64,000 nucleotides of DNA, taken from assembly GCA_035771175.1 (NCBI GenBank), contig CM069590.1, forward strand, positions 56,400,477 through 56,464,476. The letters are read 5' to 3'. Shown here piece after piece: positions 1-20,300 of the stretch. This DNA is from Paratinospora sagittata (taxonomy: Eukaryota; Streptophyta; Magnoliopsida; Ranunculales; Menispermaceae). Each line of letters opens with the position of its first letter. Within the stretch, counting starts at the first letter, position 1. The notes beneath the pieces were generated by a model. That model was not told where the DNA came from, did not search any database, and saw only the letters and a list, made by a program, of their open reading frames with translations. Both the position numbers and the translations under genes were made by a program.

Positions 1-535
1 TCGATCCGGCTTCGAGTCCAAACCTAAACGCAGATCCAAACTCCACAATATCTTCAACTATAAACCGATCCTGGTTGCACTTCACCGGGTAAACACCTTG
101 GTAATGCGATTCGTATCCTTGAGATTGAATCGAAAGATCAAAAGCCGATTGCAACGATTCAAGTCGATTCTTAAGAACATCCGGAAAGCGAACGATAATC
201 GGAAGCGGTAGACCGAGGCCACCAGAAGGCTTCGGATCTGAAACCTTCTTCACAACCTTCATGAGATCGATCTCCTGGTGAGGAAGCGTGTCGGATCCGT
301 AAGGAAGGACAGAGATGTTACCGGAGGAGTTAACGGAGAAGTACGGCGCGCCCCAGCCGTCGATCTTGTAGAGTGAAGCCGAGAGAGAAGGCGACCACTG
401 TGAAGGAGCATCGTTCGTCTTCGTTGTTGCCGATCGGAGAAACCTCTCGAGATCGGTAAGAGAATTGCTATCGTCCAGAACAGGAAAACCAGGACGCAAG
501 AAGGCGGCGTCGGCGCAACAAGCTAGGGTCGGCAT
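1..535 (-). CDS. ADC: Arginine decarboxylase, N-terminal part (cut by window edge)
   Basis: Pyridoxal-phosphate enzyme that decarboxylates arginine to agmatine, the entry to putrescine in the plant ADC route. Read on the minus strand from the ATG at 535-533, the frame stays open for 178 codons to the window edge. It begins [20 protein letters not shown] and contains family hallmarks: [56 protein letters not shown] and FRFGLEAGS. The Lys in the YPVKCNQ segment is the expected PLP-binding lysine of group IV decarboxylases. No intron is seen, as usual for plant ADC genes, and the family is about 700 aa, so roughly three quarters of the protein lies outside. The start is supported by similarity of the first residues to other ADCs. 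A long leader with an ADC-box and a uORF precedes it, suggesting translational control. Confidence 0.96.
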   Translation of the reverse strand, partial: MPTLACCADAAFLRPGFPVLDDSNSLTDLERFLRSATTKTNDAPSQWSPSLSASLYKIDGWGAPYFSVNSSGNISVLPYGSDTLPHQEIDLMKVVKKVSDPKPSGGLGLPLPIIVRFPDVLKNRLESLQSAFDLSIQSQGYESHYQGVYPVKCNQDRFIVEDIVEFGSAFRFGLEAGS

Positions 536-602
536 GGTTTTGTGATGAACGTTGACGAGGAGAAAACTAAGGTTTGAGGTCTCTGATGTGAAGAAGGGGG
601 CT

Positions 603-650
603 TAGAAAGACGCCGAGGCCAGGGCCTCGGCTACCCCTCAACAAGAAGCA
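603..650 (-). promoter_or_regulatory. ADC-box: GC-rich hairpin in the ADC 5' leader
   Basis: A perfect 9-bp inverted repeat, GCCGAGGCC at 612-620 and GGCCTCGGC at 623-631, separated by 2 nt, lies 70-100 nt upstream of the ADC start codon. It is the GC-richest stretch of an otherwise A-rich leader. Established knowledge: plant ADC leaders carry a nearly invariant GC-rich element of about 50 bp, the ADC-box. It limits translation and is the target region of the Ralstonia TALE-like effector Brg11, which drives shorter transcripts lacking it. The position, hairpin and neighbouring gene all match. The identity rests on recall of the motif, not on an alignment. Confidence 0.82.
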
Positions 651-853
651 AGTAAGAAACGAGAAAGAAGAAAGAAGAAGAAGCCCTAGCTCCACCTTTC
701 TAAACTCCGTAATCGCCACGGCGTACTCTCAAAACCAACACGTCAAAAGACAACAAAAAGAGAAGAAGAAGAAAGAACAACAACGGAAGCAATTCAAAAT
801 GGAATTGTAAAATCAAAGAAACGATTGGAAGAAAAAGTCTCCAACAGAATTAA

Positions 854-889
854 TCAGAGAACCGGAAACTTATGCGAAAACATCTCCAT
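854..889 (-). other. Short upstream ORF in the ADC leader
   Basis: An 11-codon reading frame, MEMFSHKFPVL followed by TGA, with two in-frame ATGs (889 and 883). It lies between the predicted transcription start (about 1030) and the ADC-box. These are the only AUGs I find between the predicted start site and the main ATG. Short uORFs have been described in other ADC leaders, but this peptide does not resemble one I recall. Role inferred from position only. Confidence 0.45.
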
Positions 890-1060
890 ACAGAAGAGAT
901 GAAGAAAAATATTGAGAAAAAAAAAAAAAAAACCTACAAGGAGAAGTCGAGGAGATTTGGAACACCTGGTTCTGGTTGAGAGCAAAAAAGCTAAAGACGA
1001 GACAGAGGGTGGAGAGAAGGATGGGTGATTGGCGTATCTGCATGAGAGACGCCAGGGGGG

Positions 1061-1070
1061 TTTATATAGG
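1061..1070 (-). promoter_or_regulatory. Probable TATA box of ADC
   Basis: The minus strand reads CCTATATAAA, a textbook plant TATA box. A start about 30 nt downstream (near 1030) gives a leader of about 500 nt, matching the long leaders known for ADC genes. Confidence 0.65.
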
Positions 1071-1299
1071 GAAAATCAGAGATGGAGGTGGAGGCTTTGG
1101 AATGCCGTAGGTACGGGTGAGGTTGTGTGGACCCTTGGATGTGCTCGCGGCACGAGAAAACGTCTTGAGCCGCAAATGCGTGTGCGGTTTGGCTGTGTTT
1201 TGTGTCCTTCTTGAACCCTAAGTTGGGGAAGGATACGGGTCGCCGCGTCGCCAATAGATGAGACGGCGTACGTCTTCCAACCCCAAATACCATTCAACC

Positions 1300-3298
1300 A
1301 ACCTTTCTATTTTCCGTTCATGGCCTTCGTGTTTTTTTTTTTTTTTTTTTTTTTTGGGGTAATAGATTAATCTTTGTTTGATGCAGTAAAATCTTAAAAT
1401 TTTTATATAAGAACAATTTTAGAACTCAATCATTTTTACTGAGTCAACCACTTTATGTATACACACCCTTTGTGGTTACATTTAAAATATACTAACACTT
1501 CAGCTTTTGATTATCTTCAATGAATGAAATAAAAGGAAAATGCATCTCACTGTATAAAGGGAAAAAAAATATTTTGCTTTTAAAGTGAGGATTTGATTTC
1601 AACAACTTTCAACAACCGCTGTAAATACGATTTTAAAACTGAGATTTTGGCCAGCCTTTAATTTTAAAACTTTATAAAGGAAAGAAATATATGAGAATTA
1701 AGACTATGCTTAATTCGTGATTAAAAAATAAAAATATATTTTTAAAAAAAAAAAAGAAATTTTAAAATGACTGTTTCTCATTTTTTTTAAAAACATGTTT
1801 TCTTAACAAAAACATAAAAAATTATTTTTCAAATATTTTAAACTAAATAAGTTTTTAATATTTTTAAATTTTTAAATTTTTAAATACAAAAAATTACATC
1901 CCAACCACAAACCAAACAAGGCTGAGTGATTTTGTTGATATTAACTTTTCCCTGTATAAAGGCTGTTGAGAAAAAGTTGTAATTTATTTGTTTAAGCATT
2001 TTATAAAATATATATTATTATTTGAATAGGTTTCTAGCAATTAGATAGCTTTGCCATCTTCTCTTCTTCAAAACCAAAAAAAGAAAAAGTTTCTACATAT
2101 GAATAAGGTACTCATCAATAAAAATTGTTAGTCACATTAAACCAATATATTGTTCTTTTTTCATAGATAATGACGGTACAAAGACTTAATTAAATAGACT
2201 TCTATTAATTATTAAATAAGCATCAATTACCAGTAAAATAAATTGCTCTTTCATTTGCAAAATAATCATTATCCTCTTAAATAGACAAATTGTACAACCA
2301 CCATAGTCGATCTATTAAAGAAAGAGGTAAAAAAAACTACTTCTCTTTCCCTCTGATACCTAAACGCTAGATAATTGAACAATTAAGAGATTCAAGCATT
2401 TTTAATAAACAAAGGATATATTTTATGATACATTCCAGCACGTGTGTAAAATTACAACAGAATACGTACCTCACATTTTCTGACCGGCGACAAGGGTAAG
2501 TTGGAAAGAATCTTCCTGAGCCATAGCACGGCAAAGCAGGCAGCTCTGATCCATGCATTTCTGATCATATCTCCATTTTTCAGCCTTTTAGCTGGCAGAA
2601 TTGCTCATTCTCTTTAACTGGTTGAAACGTAGAAGTGGGATTTCCAGGTTTGACGCATATCTCTCTAGGGTTTACAAACCCTGCAATAGTATACAAATAA
2701 ACAAATGCAGATAGCAGGATAGAACCTTGATGTTAGACCATCAAGACTGTTAGACAAAATTTATTATTTGAAGCTTTCCCTAATTGGGACAGGGAAAGAT
2801 ATACATTGGACATTATCCATGGAGCAATCAAACAAGGTATTGGATTTTCTGCCTCAAAAATAGAATTCAAATTTCAAGTTCTCAGAAATCAATAGGGGCC
2901 CAATAGAACAATCCTTACAACTCCAATAGCAGAAGAAAGAATAAGTTACATACTTATGAGAAAAGATTATATATAAATAGAGAAAGAGCTGGTGGTAAAA
3001 TAAAAGCCATACATATACCAGTTCCAAAGTGACCGTTCTAAATTCTAATCACCAGGGCAGGCAGTTTGTATAATCAAAGTACAAAGATTGATAAATGTTA
3101 CAACAGCTTCTTTAACTTTATTTTGGGGAGGATCATTACAAATTCAACAACTAGCCTGATTAACTGACAAAGATGGTGGACAGAGTAATAGCATTCAGGA
3201 TGAATCTGTTTTAACAACACTGAACTGCTGAACTACCATTACCAAACTGAGCAGAATATTAAGCATCAAGAACCACCACCACACAAGAAACTCTGAAA
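1300..3298. other. AT-rich spacer between ADC and VHA-c
   Basis: No gene is recognised. It holds a poly-T run at 1331-1355, long A/T-rich stretches (1700-2000) and, near its right end (about 3030-3298), the likely 3' untranslated region of the V-ATPase gene. Short open frames here show no family resemblance. Confidence 0.6.
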
Positions 3299-11342
<8,044 letters not shown>

Positions 11343-11470
11343 CTTCGATCGTTGATTTGCAGAGAGATTTCGATCGGATCTGACGCTTCTTCTTTCTCAC
11401 TTAAAACACCTTCAACTCTTTGAAGTCCAAACGCTAATGCATTTACGCCGTATTCACGAGCGAACCTCTT

Positions 11471-11480
11471 CCTTTTATAA
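11471..11480 (-). promoter_or_regulatory. Probable TATA box of VHA-c
   Basis: The minus strand reads TTATAAAAGG, about 130 nt upstream of the VHA-c ATG, giving a leader of about 100 nt. Confidence 0.6.
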
Positions 11481-14350
11481 CAGAGACTTGCTTACATTAA
11501 AACATTACATCGCATGCTCATCGAGCGCTTTGATGAGCCATGGATTGGACGGCCAAGATGCTTCTCTGGGTGCGTCTCTGAGAAGAATAAAATAACTTGG
11601 ATTTCCTAATTTTAATAAAACTGCTTATATAATGTTAAGGGCCAGAAATTTAAAACTGATTGAAACCTTTATGTATGTACAAGCGATCGGCTAGAAAAGC
11701 CTTTTTCTGGTGTTTTTCTCAGTAAATCAGAGATAAAAATTTAATATTTTTATTTTTTAAAACTTTATGGAAGAATCAATAACGAGCATTTTCTTTTTCC
11801 AACAAGCAGAAAAACCAGTAAAGCAAGTCAGTAACATCCCAAACTGTTACAGAAAAGAAAAAGTAGAAATAAATAAGAGCAAACCTGTGTGGGTGAGGTT
11901 TTGTTATGAATAAAGCAAACAAAAAAAAAAAAAAAAGGGTTTGGAATGAAACAAGAGAAACATTACTGAATGAAGCACATACAGTGATAAGAAGAAAGTG
12001 AAATGAAATGAAGATTTATCTGCTGTACATATCAAAAATATATATACATAACAGATCTGTGAAGGTGAGGCACTGTTCTAAATAAAGCACAAAAATGGGT
12101 CTGGAATGAAACAAGTAAAACATGCCCAAATGAAGCACACAAAAGAATAAGTAGCAGTTGGTCTTAAAAGGAGGGATAAGAACTGGATGGTACTGGTGCT
12201 GGTGCAATAGATCCATTAGCAAGAGGATCAGCATCCAGAAGCAAAAATGGCATGTTTGGGCATTCGCATTTGTCTTGCTCTGTTCCATATGAATCATTAC
12301 AGTTTCAATCCTTCAGAAACTCGGCAATACCTCGGCATTTGCTTTCCTTTCCATGCGCAGAACAAAAACACCGAACACTTGACCATCATGAGATTCTCTG
12401 GTTGATAAGCCACTGGGTATTAGATGCTCCCAGCAGGAGAAATAGAGAAGACAAGAAGTTCTTGGTTACAATTACTTTGTGACTCCTGAGATAATAATGA
12501 ATGGGAAGCAAACACTAGGGTTTGTTCAGGCTACAAGTTTAATTGTGTCTAGTATGCTCCAGCAACTCTTTCATCAAGTTTGATAAATGACATCTGCAAG
12601 ACGAGCCAATTAGATATCAAAGCTTCTAGATTTTACCTTCGGTTTTTGGCTAATTCGGCAAAAAGATGATGTCCTGGTTTCAGTATTATTGTGGAAGATA
12701 ATATCCAAGTAGCACTTGATCTGCACCAGCAAAAAGATCCAAAATGGAATTCAATGCGTCGAAAATTCCAGAAGGCTGAACTTTGAGACACAATCAGAAA
12801 GAAATCAAGATTTGGTGTGCCACACAACCTGCAGTAAAACAAGAACAAAAAGTAACGTTAAGTCGGGTAGAAAAGCTAGATTAAAGCCTCCTGCTAAGAA
12901 AAGAAATGACACTAAATAAGCAGAGATACTGACCAATGAGCAAAGGAGAGCAAGGCCATAAGATTCAAAACTGGTGCAGTATCATAAAGAATGATGAAAA
13001 ACTATTGAATTACATACCTCATACAGAAGGGCCAACACCCAACAATTACTAACCTACTGGGTCAAGTACAACACAGCCGAGGCTTCATTGAGCTGGAAAA
13101 AAACTCAGATCAACAGTTTCACCATTCAGAAATATATACTATCAATCACAATTTAATCAATAAGGATGCACTCCCAGAATTTTCATTACTAAATGTTGCA
13201 CCTGTAATGTATGCCTATACATATTAAATGAAGGATATAAAGACAACTTTATACAGAGCAACCACTGATTTGATATCTGTGTGACAGGTACGGTTGAGGA
13301 TCAAATTCAAAAAGTCTTTAATGATAACATCTTCTTCCAGTTGACAATGCTACAACCACAAACTCCCAGGATCCAAAAAGCAATGAAAAATTTGCTCCAC
13401 ACAATTCACAAAACAATAGGTACTTATAACTGTACAAGGGACAATGAATATGAGAGAGCAAAACTTTTAAATAGCCTTCATGTTCAGGAAATCGTGAAAG
13501 CTGACACTTTTTCGCAATACAAAGCAGTTCTGAATTAGCAAAGAAAATATAATGGAAAGTTTTAGCAGTCTTTAGCATAACCAGAACTACAATGCTTAAC
13601 TTTAACTTGCAATCCAAATTGTTGAAATTTAGCTGAAATAAATTATGGGACTGCAGTAAGACAACAGAACAGTCAATGTGCTGTTCAAAGATGTAAGAAT
13701 ATGTTATATAATCTTTTGATGGGAAAAAATTCAGGACTATACAAGAAATTCGAAGGGAAAGATAAAAGTTAGGCTAGTTTCCATTGTTGGAATTTTGAAC
13801 AAAGAATAGTGTTTAGTCTTGTAGCCTTAAAAAGACAGCCTCCAATAGACAAAAGCAAAATGCTGCCAGCAATATGATCTTATCTTAAATTTAGCTGAGG
13901 CAGGTGTTCTTCATCTGGGTGAACACCAATGTACACTTTGAAGCCAAGTCATAATGACAATGTGCAGGATTCTTTCTCAACTGCCACACCCAAAATGCCA
14001 TTTTTCTTGCTGTACTTGGATTCAACTTGTAGCAAAAAGAATTACAAGAAGCCATTGGCACTTGAGGCTTAAGCCAGCCCATGTGTCCAGAGCTGGCACT
14101 GAAATGGGTTCACAAAGACAAGGAATAGGCTGTCTAACCAGTCCTGGACTTCCATTAAAGTTAAACTCATTGCAGCAAAGCATCGGTGGAGGTGGGCAGG
14201 ATTTTAGCAGGTTGTTGCTACCGCATCTGTAATTCAAATCCACCCCTTCATTCAACAAATTTCATGAGCTTGCATTGGAACAACCCTGGCATTCGCTTCT
14301 GCATGTTTCACACAGAAGGATAAATGATAGGTGATGGCCATTCCATCCAC
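11481..14350. other. Region between VHA-c promoter and LDL3 stop; possible spliced LDL3 3' UTR
   Basis: No protein-coding gene is recognised. On the minus strand there are exon-like blocks with plausible splice signals: an acceptor before 13092 and donor GTATGT at about 13012, an acceptor before 12829 and donor GTAAAA at about 12638, and an acceptor CAG at about 12597. They could be 3' UTR introns of LDL3 or a non-coding transcript. The conceptual peptides do not resemble known families. Confidence 0.35.
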
Positions 14351-17300
14351 TCAAGGTTTATCAACTGGATTCATCGCCATATGCTTCTCGATCAACTTGT
14401 CCACAAAAGCACGAATCTGCAAATTCATAAGAACAATATATTGGCAAGGTTCTTATTCCAAGGAAAGCAAGACAATAAGCATACAAAAAATATAAACCAC
14501 CTACTTATAAGCAAAAACGGTAAAAAAATAAGTATAAACCACCAAGAAGAAAACTATGTCAAGTAGACAGAATCAAAGAAAAACATTTATAACCCTATAC
14601 AAGATTTGAAAATAACAAAAAGATGCATACATACCTTATTTTTCCGCTTGAAGTCGAGAAACTCGGAAGCACTCATGACTTTCTCGACATCTGTAGTTTG
14701 CTCCATGACCTGGTAGAATCAAACCAAGAGAAAAATGGGTAAGGAAGAATGCAGCTAAAAATACCAGAGTGAGCTGACCGAAGCAAATATCAGTTCGTTC
14801 TATCCATGATAAAGAGATACCAGGGGTGAAAATGCCATTGCTCCAGGCAGTCATGAGCAGAACATTACCTTGGTTGCACTTTTCTTCATTATTGACTTGT
14901 AACCGTCCTTGTCAATTTTTCGAGCTTTGTATAGAGGCATGAGCAATGATCCCACATAATCAATAACAGCCTTTTTAATGCACTCAGTTCCTCTTGATAG
15001 AGTTTCACTAATCACTTTGCTTTCTGTAGCTTGTGAAGCAGTGCTTTCTTCTGCTTGCCTGTCATAGTTTGCAGACAGTGGTCTTATCATCCTATTTGAG
15101 TCTTCCTCATCTCTTATATCTATGGCTGAATGAAAGTAATCAGGATCAACTGCTGCTGCTTGGGATTGCCATCTCTCAATGGCATGATAGTCCTTTACTC
15201 CTCCACTACCGGCACTGTCAACCCATGCTTTTGAAAATCTACTATCAGCAGCCACACTTTCTCCTGAATGCTCCCTAACGTTTAATTGGTAACCAACCTC
15301 ATTTGAGTAGCTCTGCCGAGCGTAATTATCACATAATACTCTGGAACTGTCAAGATTGGCACAGGCAGCAGAGAAATCAACAGACCAATCTCTGACCTTG
15401 CAATTCCTAGAGTCTATTTCTGATATACAATCTTGTCTTCCCAAAATACCCCCAGACCACCTTCTTCTGAGATCAGAATCATCCATTTGTGCATACTGCT
15501 CTCGTCGTGCAAATTTGTGAAATGAGGGTATCTTAGGGAGCTCACGTAACACACTGCACTCTGCTTCTGAAGATGCATATGCCTGCTTGAATAATAAAAA
15601 CAAAAAGTTTTATTTATCACTCTATCAGCAAAGAGGAATTTGAAATAAACAAACATGGAAAGGAGAAAAAAGATAACAGAAGCTCCTTTGTAGTAAATGC
15701 TGAATTATATAGAAAACACTTGATAATGACACATGCAGAATGACAAAATGGCCATGCAATGGGATCAGGTCACCAGGATTATCCTTTGTCTAAAAATTAA
15801 AGTAAAATAATAGGAGTCACTATAACCAAGCGTTCTTTTAGATTTTTTTTTACTCTAATGGTAAAGAAAAAGAAAAGAAAAATAAAAAATTGATAGATAG
15901 CATTTATTTAAATTAGTACTTGATGCAACAGTTGAGGTTGCTCCATTGCGACCTAGAGGTCATGGGTTAGAAACTGAACACTCCAATGAAGAGGTAAGGC
16001 CGCATACATTGCCCCTTCCCCAGACCCCACAATGGTGGGACCATCACACACTAGGTACACCCTTTAGTTCTCAAACCTAAATTATATGTGTGTGCATCCG
16101 TCAATAACTCTTTCCATTCTCTTTCTGTTTTTCCTTGGGTGGGAAGGGGCAGCAACGCGAAATGATTCAGAGGGTGATAGCTTCAAAAGCAACAACAAAA
16201 AAAGAAAACACAAAAGGACAGAAATAAAGAAACAGATAAATGACAATTCATGTAACACCAGCACCAACCCAACATGAAAAACTGAAAAAAAATCTCGGTA
16301 AACTTCACAGGTATTAAGTCTTCCTAAGAGGTAATTGTTGACAATCTCAGTCGACTAGAGCAGAATAGGAAGGCTTCAAAAGAGTGGAATGAAGCACATA
16401 TCATGTGGTGTTGAGGCTCAATAAAGAGACTGCCATTGACCCCAGTCTAACATCCTCTTTATGCTCATGACCACATTTTAATATTAACTTATTATAGTTT
16501 TTATAAGTTTCCTTTAATGAAATTTACAAATAATAATATTTAATAAGAAAAAATTGAGAAAGTTGTAATTAGAAAAATGACCAGTGACAATGACCACTAC
16601 AAAGAATAAATTGTAGTGGATAAGCACCACATTCTAGTTGTTTCAAAGCTTTAATTCCCTTGATGAGAATGTAAATTTTGCTTTTGCCAAATATGCATGT
16701 CATGCATCCTAATTTTCCTTAGCATGCAGCAATCACCATTTTATTACCATATATCAGCAATCACCATTTTATTATCATTTATTGATAGTTTGATACTATA
16801 GTATTTATGGCTCTAAAAGAAAAAGACAAACCTCTGCAGCTGCAAGAGCTGCTGCACGAGCTGCTTCAGCAGCAGCAAACGCAGCCACTTCTTCTTCAGA
16901 CATGCCAACATCGCCATCACCCATTTTCGAGTCAGGGCTCTGCGAATCATTGATAGTCTCCAACTTGACTGGCTTGCAGCCTGTTTTCTTGTTGTTTGAA
17001 TTTGATGGAGAATTCTTTCCAGGGGGCAAAGAAATATTTGCATTTCCTCTACTATTTGTCACACCATGGGTACGTGATTGCTTTCCTAAGGTTTGATCTT
17101 TACCGGATTTGGTCTTCCCTGAATCTGAAGCAGATGTTTGTCTCAGTAATTTCAAGCCACCATTAGCAGCTTTTTCCTTGCGAAACACTTCAATCCACAC
17201 ACTGACCAACTGGCTTGCCATAGCACGAATATCACGGCTAGTATGCACACACACTTTCTCCTTTACCGTCTTTCCTATGCCTACACAAGAGCATAGTGAA

Positions 17301-20300
17301 ACAGATTTTCAAAACTAAATTTGCACCAATCAGTAGTTCAAAATAGTGCAACTTCTAGAGGATTAGGGCACATGATGCTTTAGGCCCAATTGTTTGCATT
17401 CTGTTTCGGAAACTTTGCAATAGCACAAATAGCCATGAGCATGAAATTAATCAATAACCAGGACTAGACCAGATAAAGAGCATCAAGACCACACTATTAC
17501 TAATTAGTATTGAAGAGCCTCTATTCTGTTTAGAGCAAATAGAGGACCTAGATACCTGAAAGACGGACAGCAAGCAGATCGGTTGACACAAGCACCAGCA
17601 AACGAACACAATGACGTAAGAGTTGAGTTCCATCCTTTCCCATGGAATCCTGTTTAACAGCACAGACCAATCAGGAAAACAATAAAAGAAAATTATTTTT
17701 AAATCAAGCAGACCATTCCCCATAAAGTTTCCGTTGTGTGAGAATAGGAGGTTTGAAGGTCTAGTGTTCTAAGTGGCCCAGATGCCCTTTAATTAACATA
17801 CATGTGTACAAACATACATATATAGGTAGCAAGAACAAGCTAGCCTGACACCAATATTGTCATGGATAATAAGGACAGGAGTAACAAGAAATAATATGAT
17901 AATAAACATACCAGAATCCATGTGTTGAGAGTACTAAGTCCTTCTTTGGTTCCAGCAAAGGACTTTAATGCTCCAACAGAAAGATTCAGCAACTCCTTAG
18001 CCAAATGTAGTCGTCCTGCTGTAGTCTTAGCATTGTGAAACATATCCTCTAGTAGAGTCTCCTTGCTCAGCATCTCGTCCCCATCCAAGGAGGTCTTGAA
18101 TAGAACAGTTGAGAGTTCAACTGCGTCAAGTCTTTTTATTATGTCCCTAACTTCATTCCGTTCTGTGTCAGACTGTCTCTGGGCAGCTTCCATTGCTTCT
18201 ACTTCTGCCATATAATCATTACCAGTATTCAATATGTCCATTATCCGCACTGCCTCTCGAAGACCAGTCATCATTGCACCACCAACTGTGTCAGGGTGCT
18301 CCTTGCAAGTAGCTTCACCAGCAAAAAATAAACAGTTCTCTACCGGCCTACCAAGTATATCATAATCTTCCCCAGATGCTCCAACTGCAACATAAGAGTA
18401 AGCTCCCCGGCTGAAAGGATCATTGCCCCAGTTTGTAACAACTGAAGCAACTGGATCGGAAACAGAAGCATCTCCAAAAAGTTTGCGAAGAATCCTTAGA
18501 GCATGGTTCACATGATCAGAAGAGCTCATAGTTTGGCTATCTATTGCTGCCTTACCAACGACAAGTGCTATAAGAACAGGAGCTCCCACTGTTTTTTTGA
18601 CATTCCAGAACATAAAGCATTGACCCCTCCTGTCAGTTTCCTCTGCAGTTGCTCCAAAATAGTCCACTGAATCATCCCAAAAAACTTCAGAAAATTCCAA
18701 AACTACTTTATTCAAAACACCAAAACCAAGTTGCCGAATGGCAGAGTTTTTCCAGTCTGGCAATGGTGGTGAGAACTTTATGGTATCTGCCTTTAAGCAC
18801 CCCAATGGCACTGTGATCAGAACTGCATCCCCTACAAACTCATTACCATTTGATGTGGAAACTCTTACTTTGCTTGGGCGTTTGCCTTTTTCTCTGGAAT
18901 CCTTTGTGTCATATGAGACTTCTGTCACCACATGGTTCAAGTTAATACAGAGTCCCTTCCCTAAAGATTCAATAACATTGCTGTAACCATCTTTAATCAT
19001 GCAGTGAGCCCCCCCAAAACCTCCATAAGCATCATCCTGGTTCCAGTAAGGAAGAGATACAGAATTAAGCCGAGCAGCACAACCATACTCCAAATTGGCA
19101 AAATGCCAATTCATCACTCTCCTCTCGAGAGGGGTCAAAATCTCATCCTTGTAACCAATCTCATTAGCTGTTTTCTTATTAGAGCCATCAAAGGAAGCAT
19201 TCCCAGATGCATCTAATTCAAGCTCTTCAGCATCAGACATTGGACGAGCAATGCACCGTCTCTTTAGTGCATATTCTAATCCATCCTCCAGCGACATCTT
19301 CATGGCACGTTCACCTTTCTGTGCAACAAGTAACACCATGTCATCAAGGAGACTGTTGTACTCAGCTTCAAGAGCTTCATCCAAATCAGAAGGGACTTTC
19401 TGACCAGTCTCAATATCATAAAGAGGGCAGTCACTGTTCAAAATGGTCAATTCAAGACCCAACTGAGCACAGACTAATGAGGAAGGGTCTGGTCTCCTTT
19501 CTGTTGCAACATCAGCCTCCACACCTGTGATAATGCTGGCCCCAAGATCCACAGGAACAGAAAGCGATTGACGATCAGTACAAACACGACCTCCCAATCT
19601 ATCCCGAGCCTCAAGCACTGTGACAGAAAAACCATGGCGCTGCATATGACGAGCTGCAGTTAAGCCAGAAGGACCAGCTCCAATGACAATGACTCTTTTC
19701 TGACTTTCCACATCTATTTGCATATTGATGTTCTCTTCAACAGGATCAATTACAGCAGACTGAATCCCACCTCTGTCCTCTACTTCATGTGGGTTATTAG
19801 CCAAGTCATCCAAAGATGTTCTTCTATTGGACAATTTTGAATCATTCCAACATTTTTTCTGCTCATTATCAACCATGCAGTCTTCAGGTTCTATCAAAGT
19901 GGATAACTCAGATTCTGTGCTTGGCACCAGTTGTTGTTTGCAATCTGCAGCTTCAGTCACTGGTTTGCAATTATCCAACAATATATCAGTCTTCCCCTCG
20001 GTGTTTTCAGAATTCTTCACCTGACCAAGGATGAAAGAGACTCCATCATCTGTGTCAGCAATCTGAGACCCAATGTTTTCTTCAGCATTCTTAGCAAGCC
20101 TATAATTAGCCTTCACATAAGATTCTGCTTTCTCCTTCTCAGCAGCAATCCCCATATTTATGTAACCCTGTTGGACAAATGTTAGAAATGGAGGTATAGT
20201 ACCACAATTTACAGGGAAAAATCACTGATTAATACATGTTCAATAATCTGGGCCATGAACGCATTCTTTCCAGAAACATCAGACAAAAAATCTATGAAAG

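Noticed and set aside
991..1297. Open frames of 73-100 codons near the ADC promoter
   Set aside because: They overlap the TATA box and leader, have no family resemblance and lie on both strands and several frames; chance frames in GC-richer DNA.
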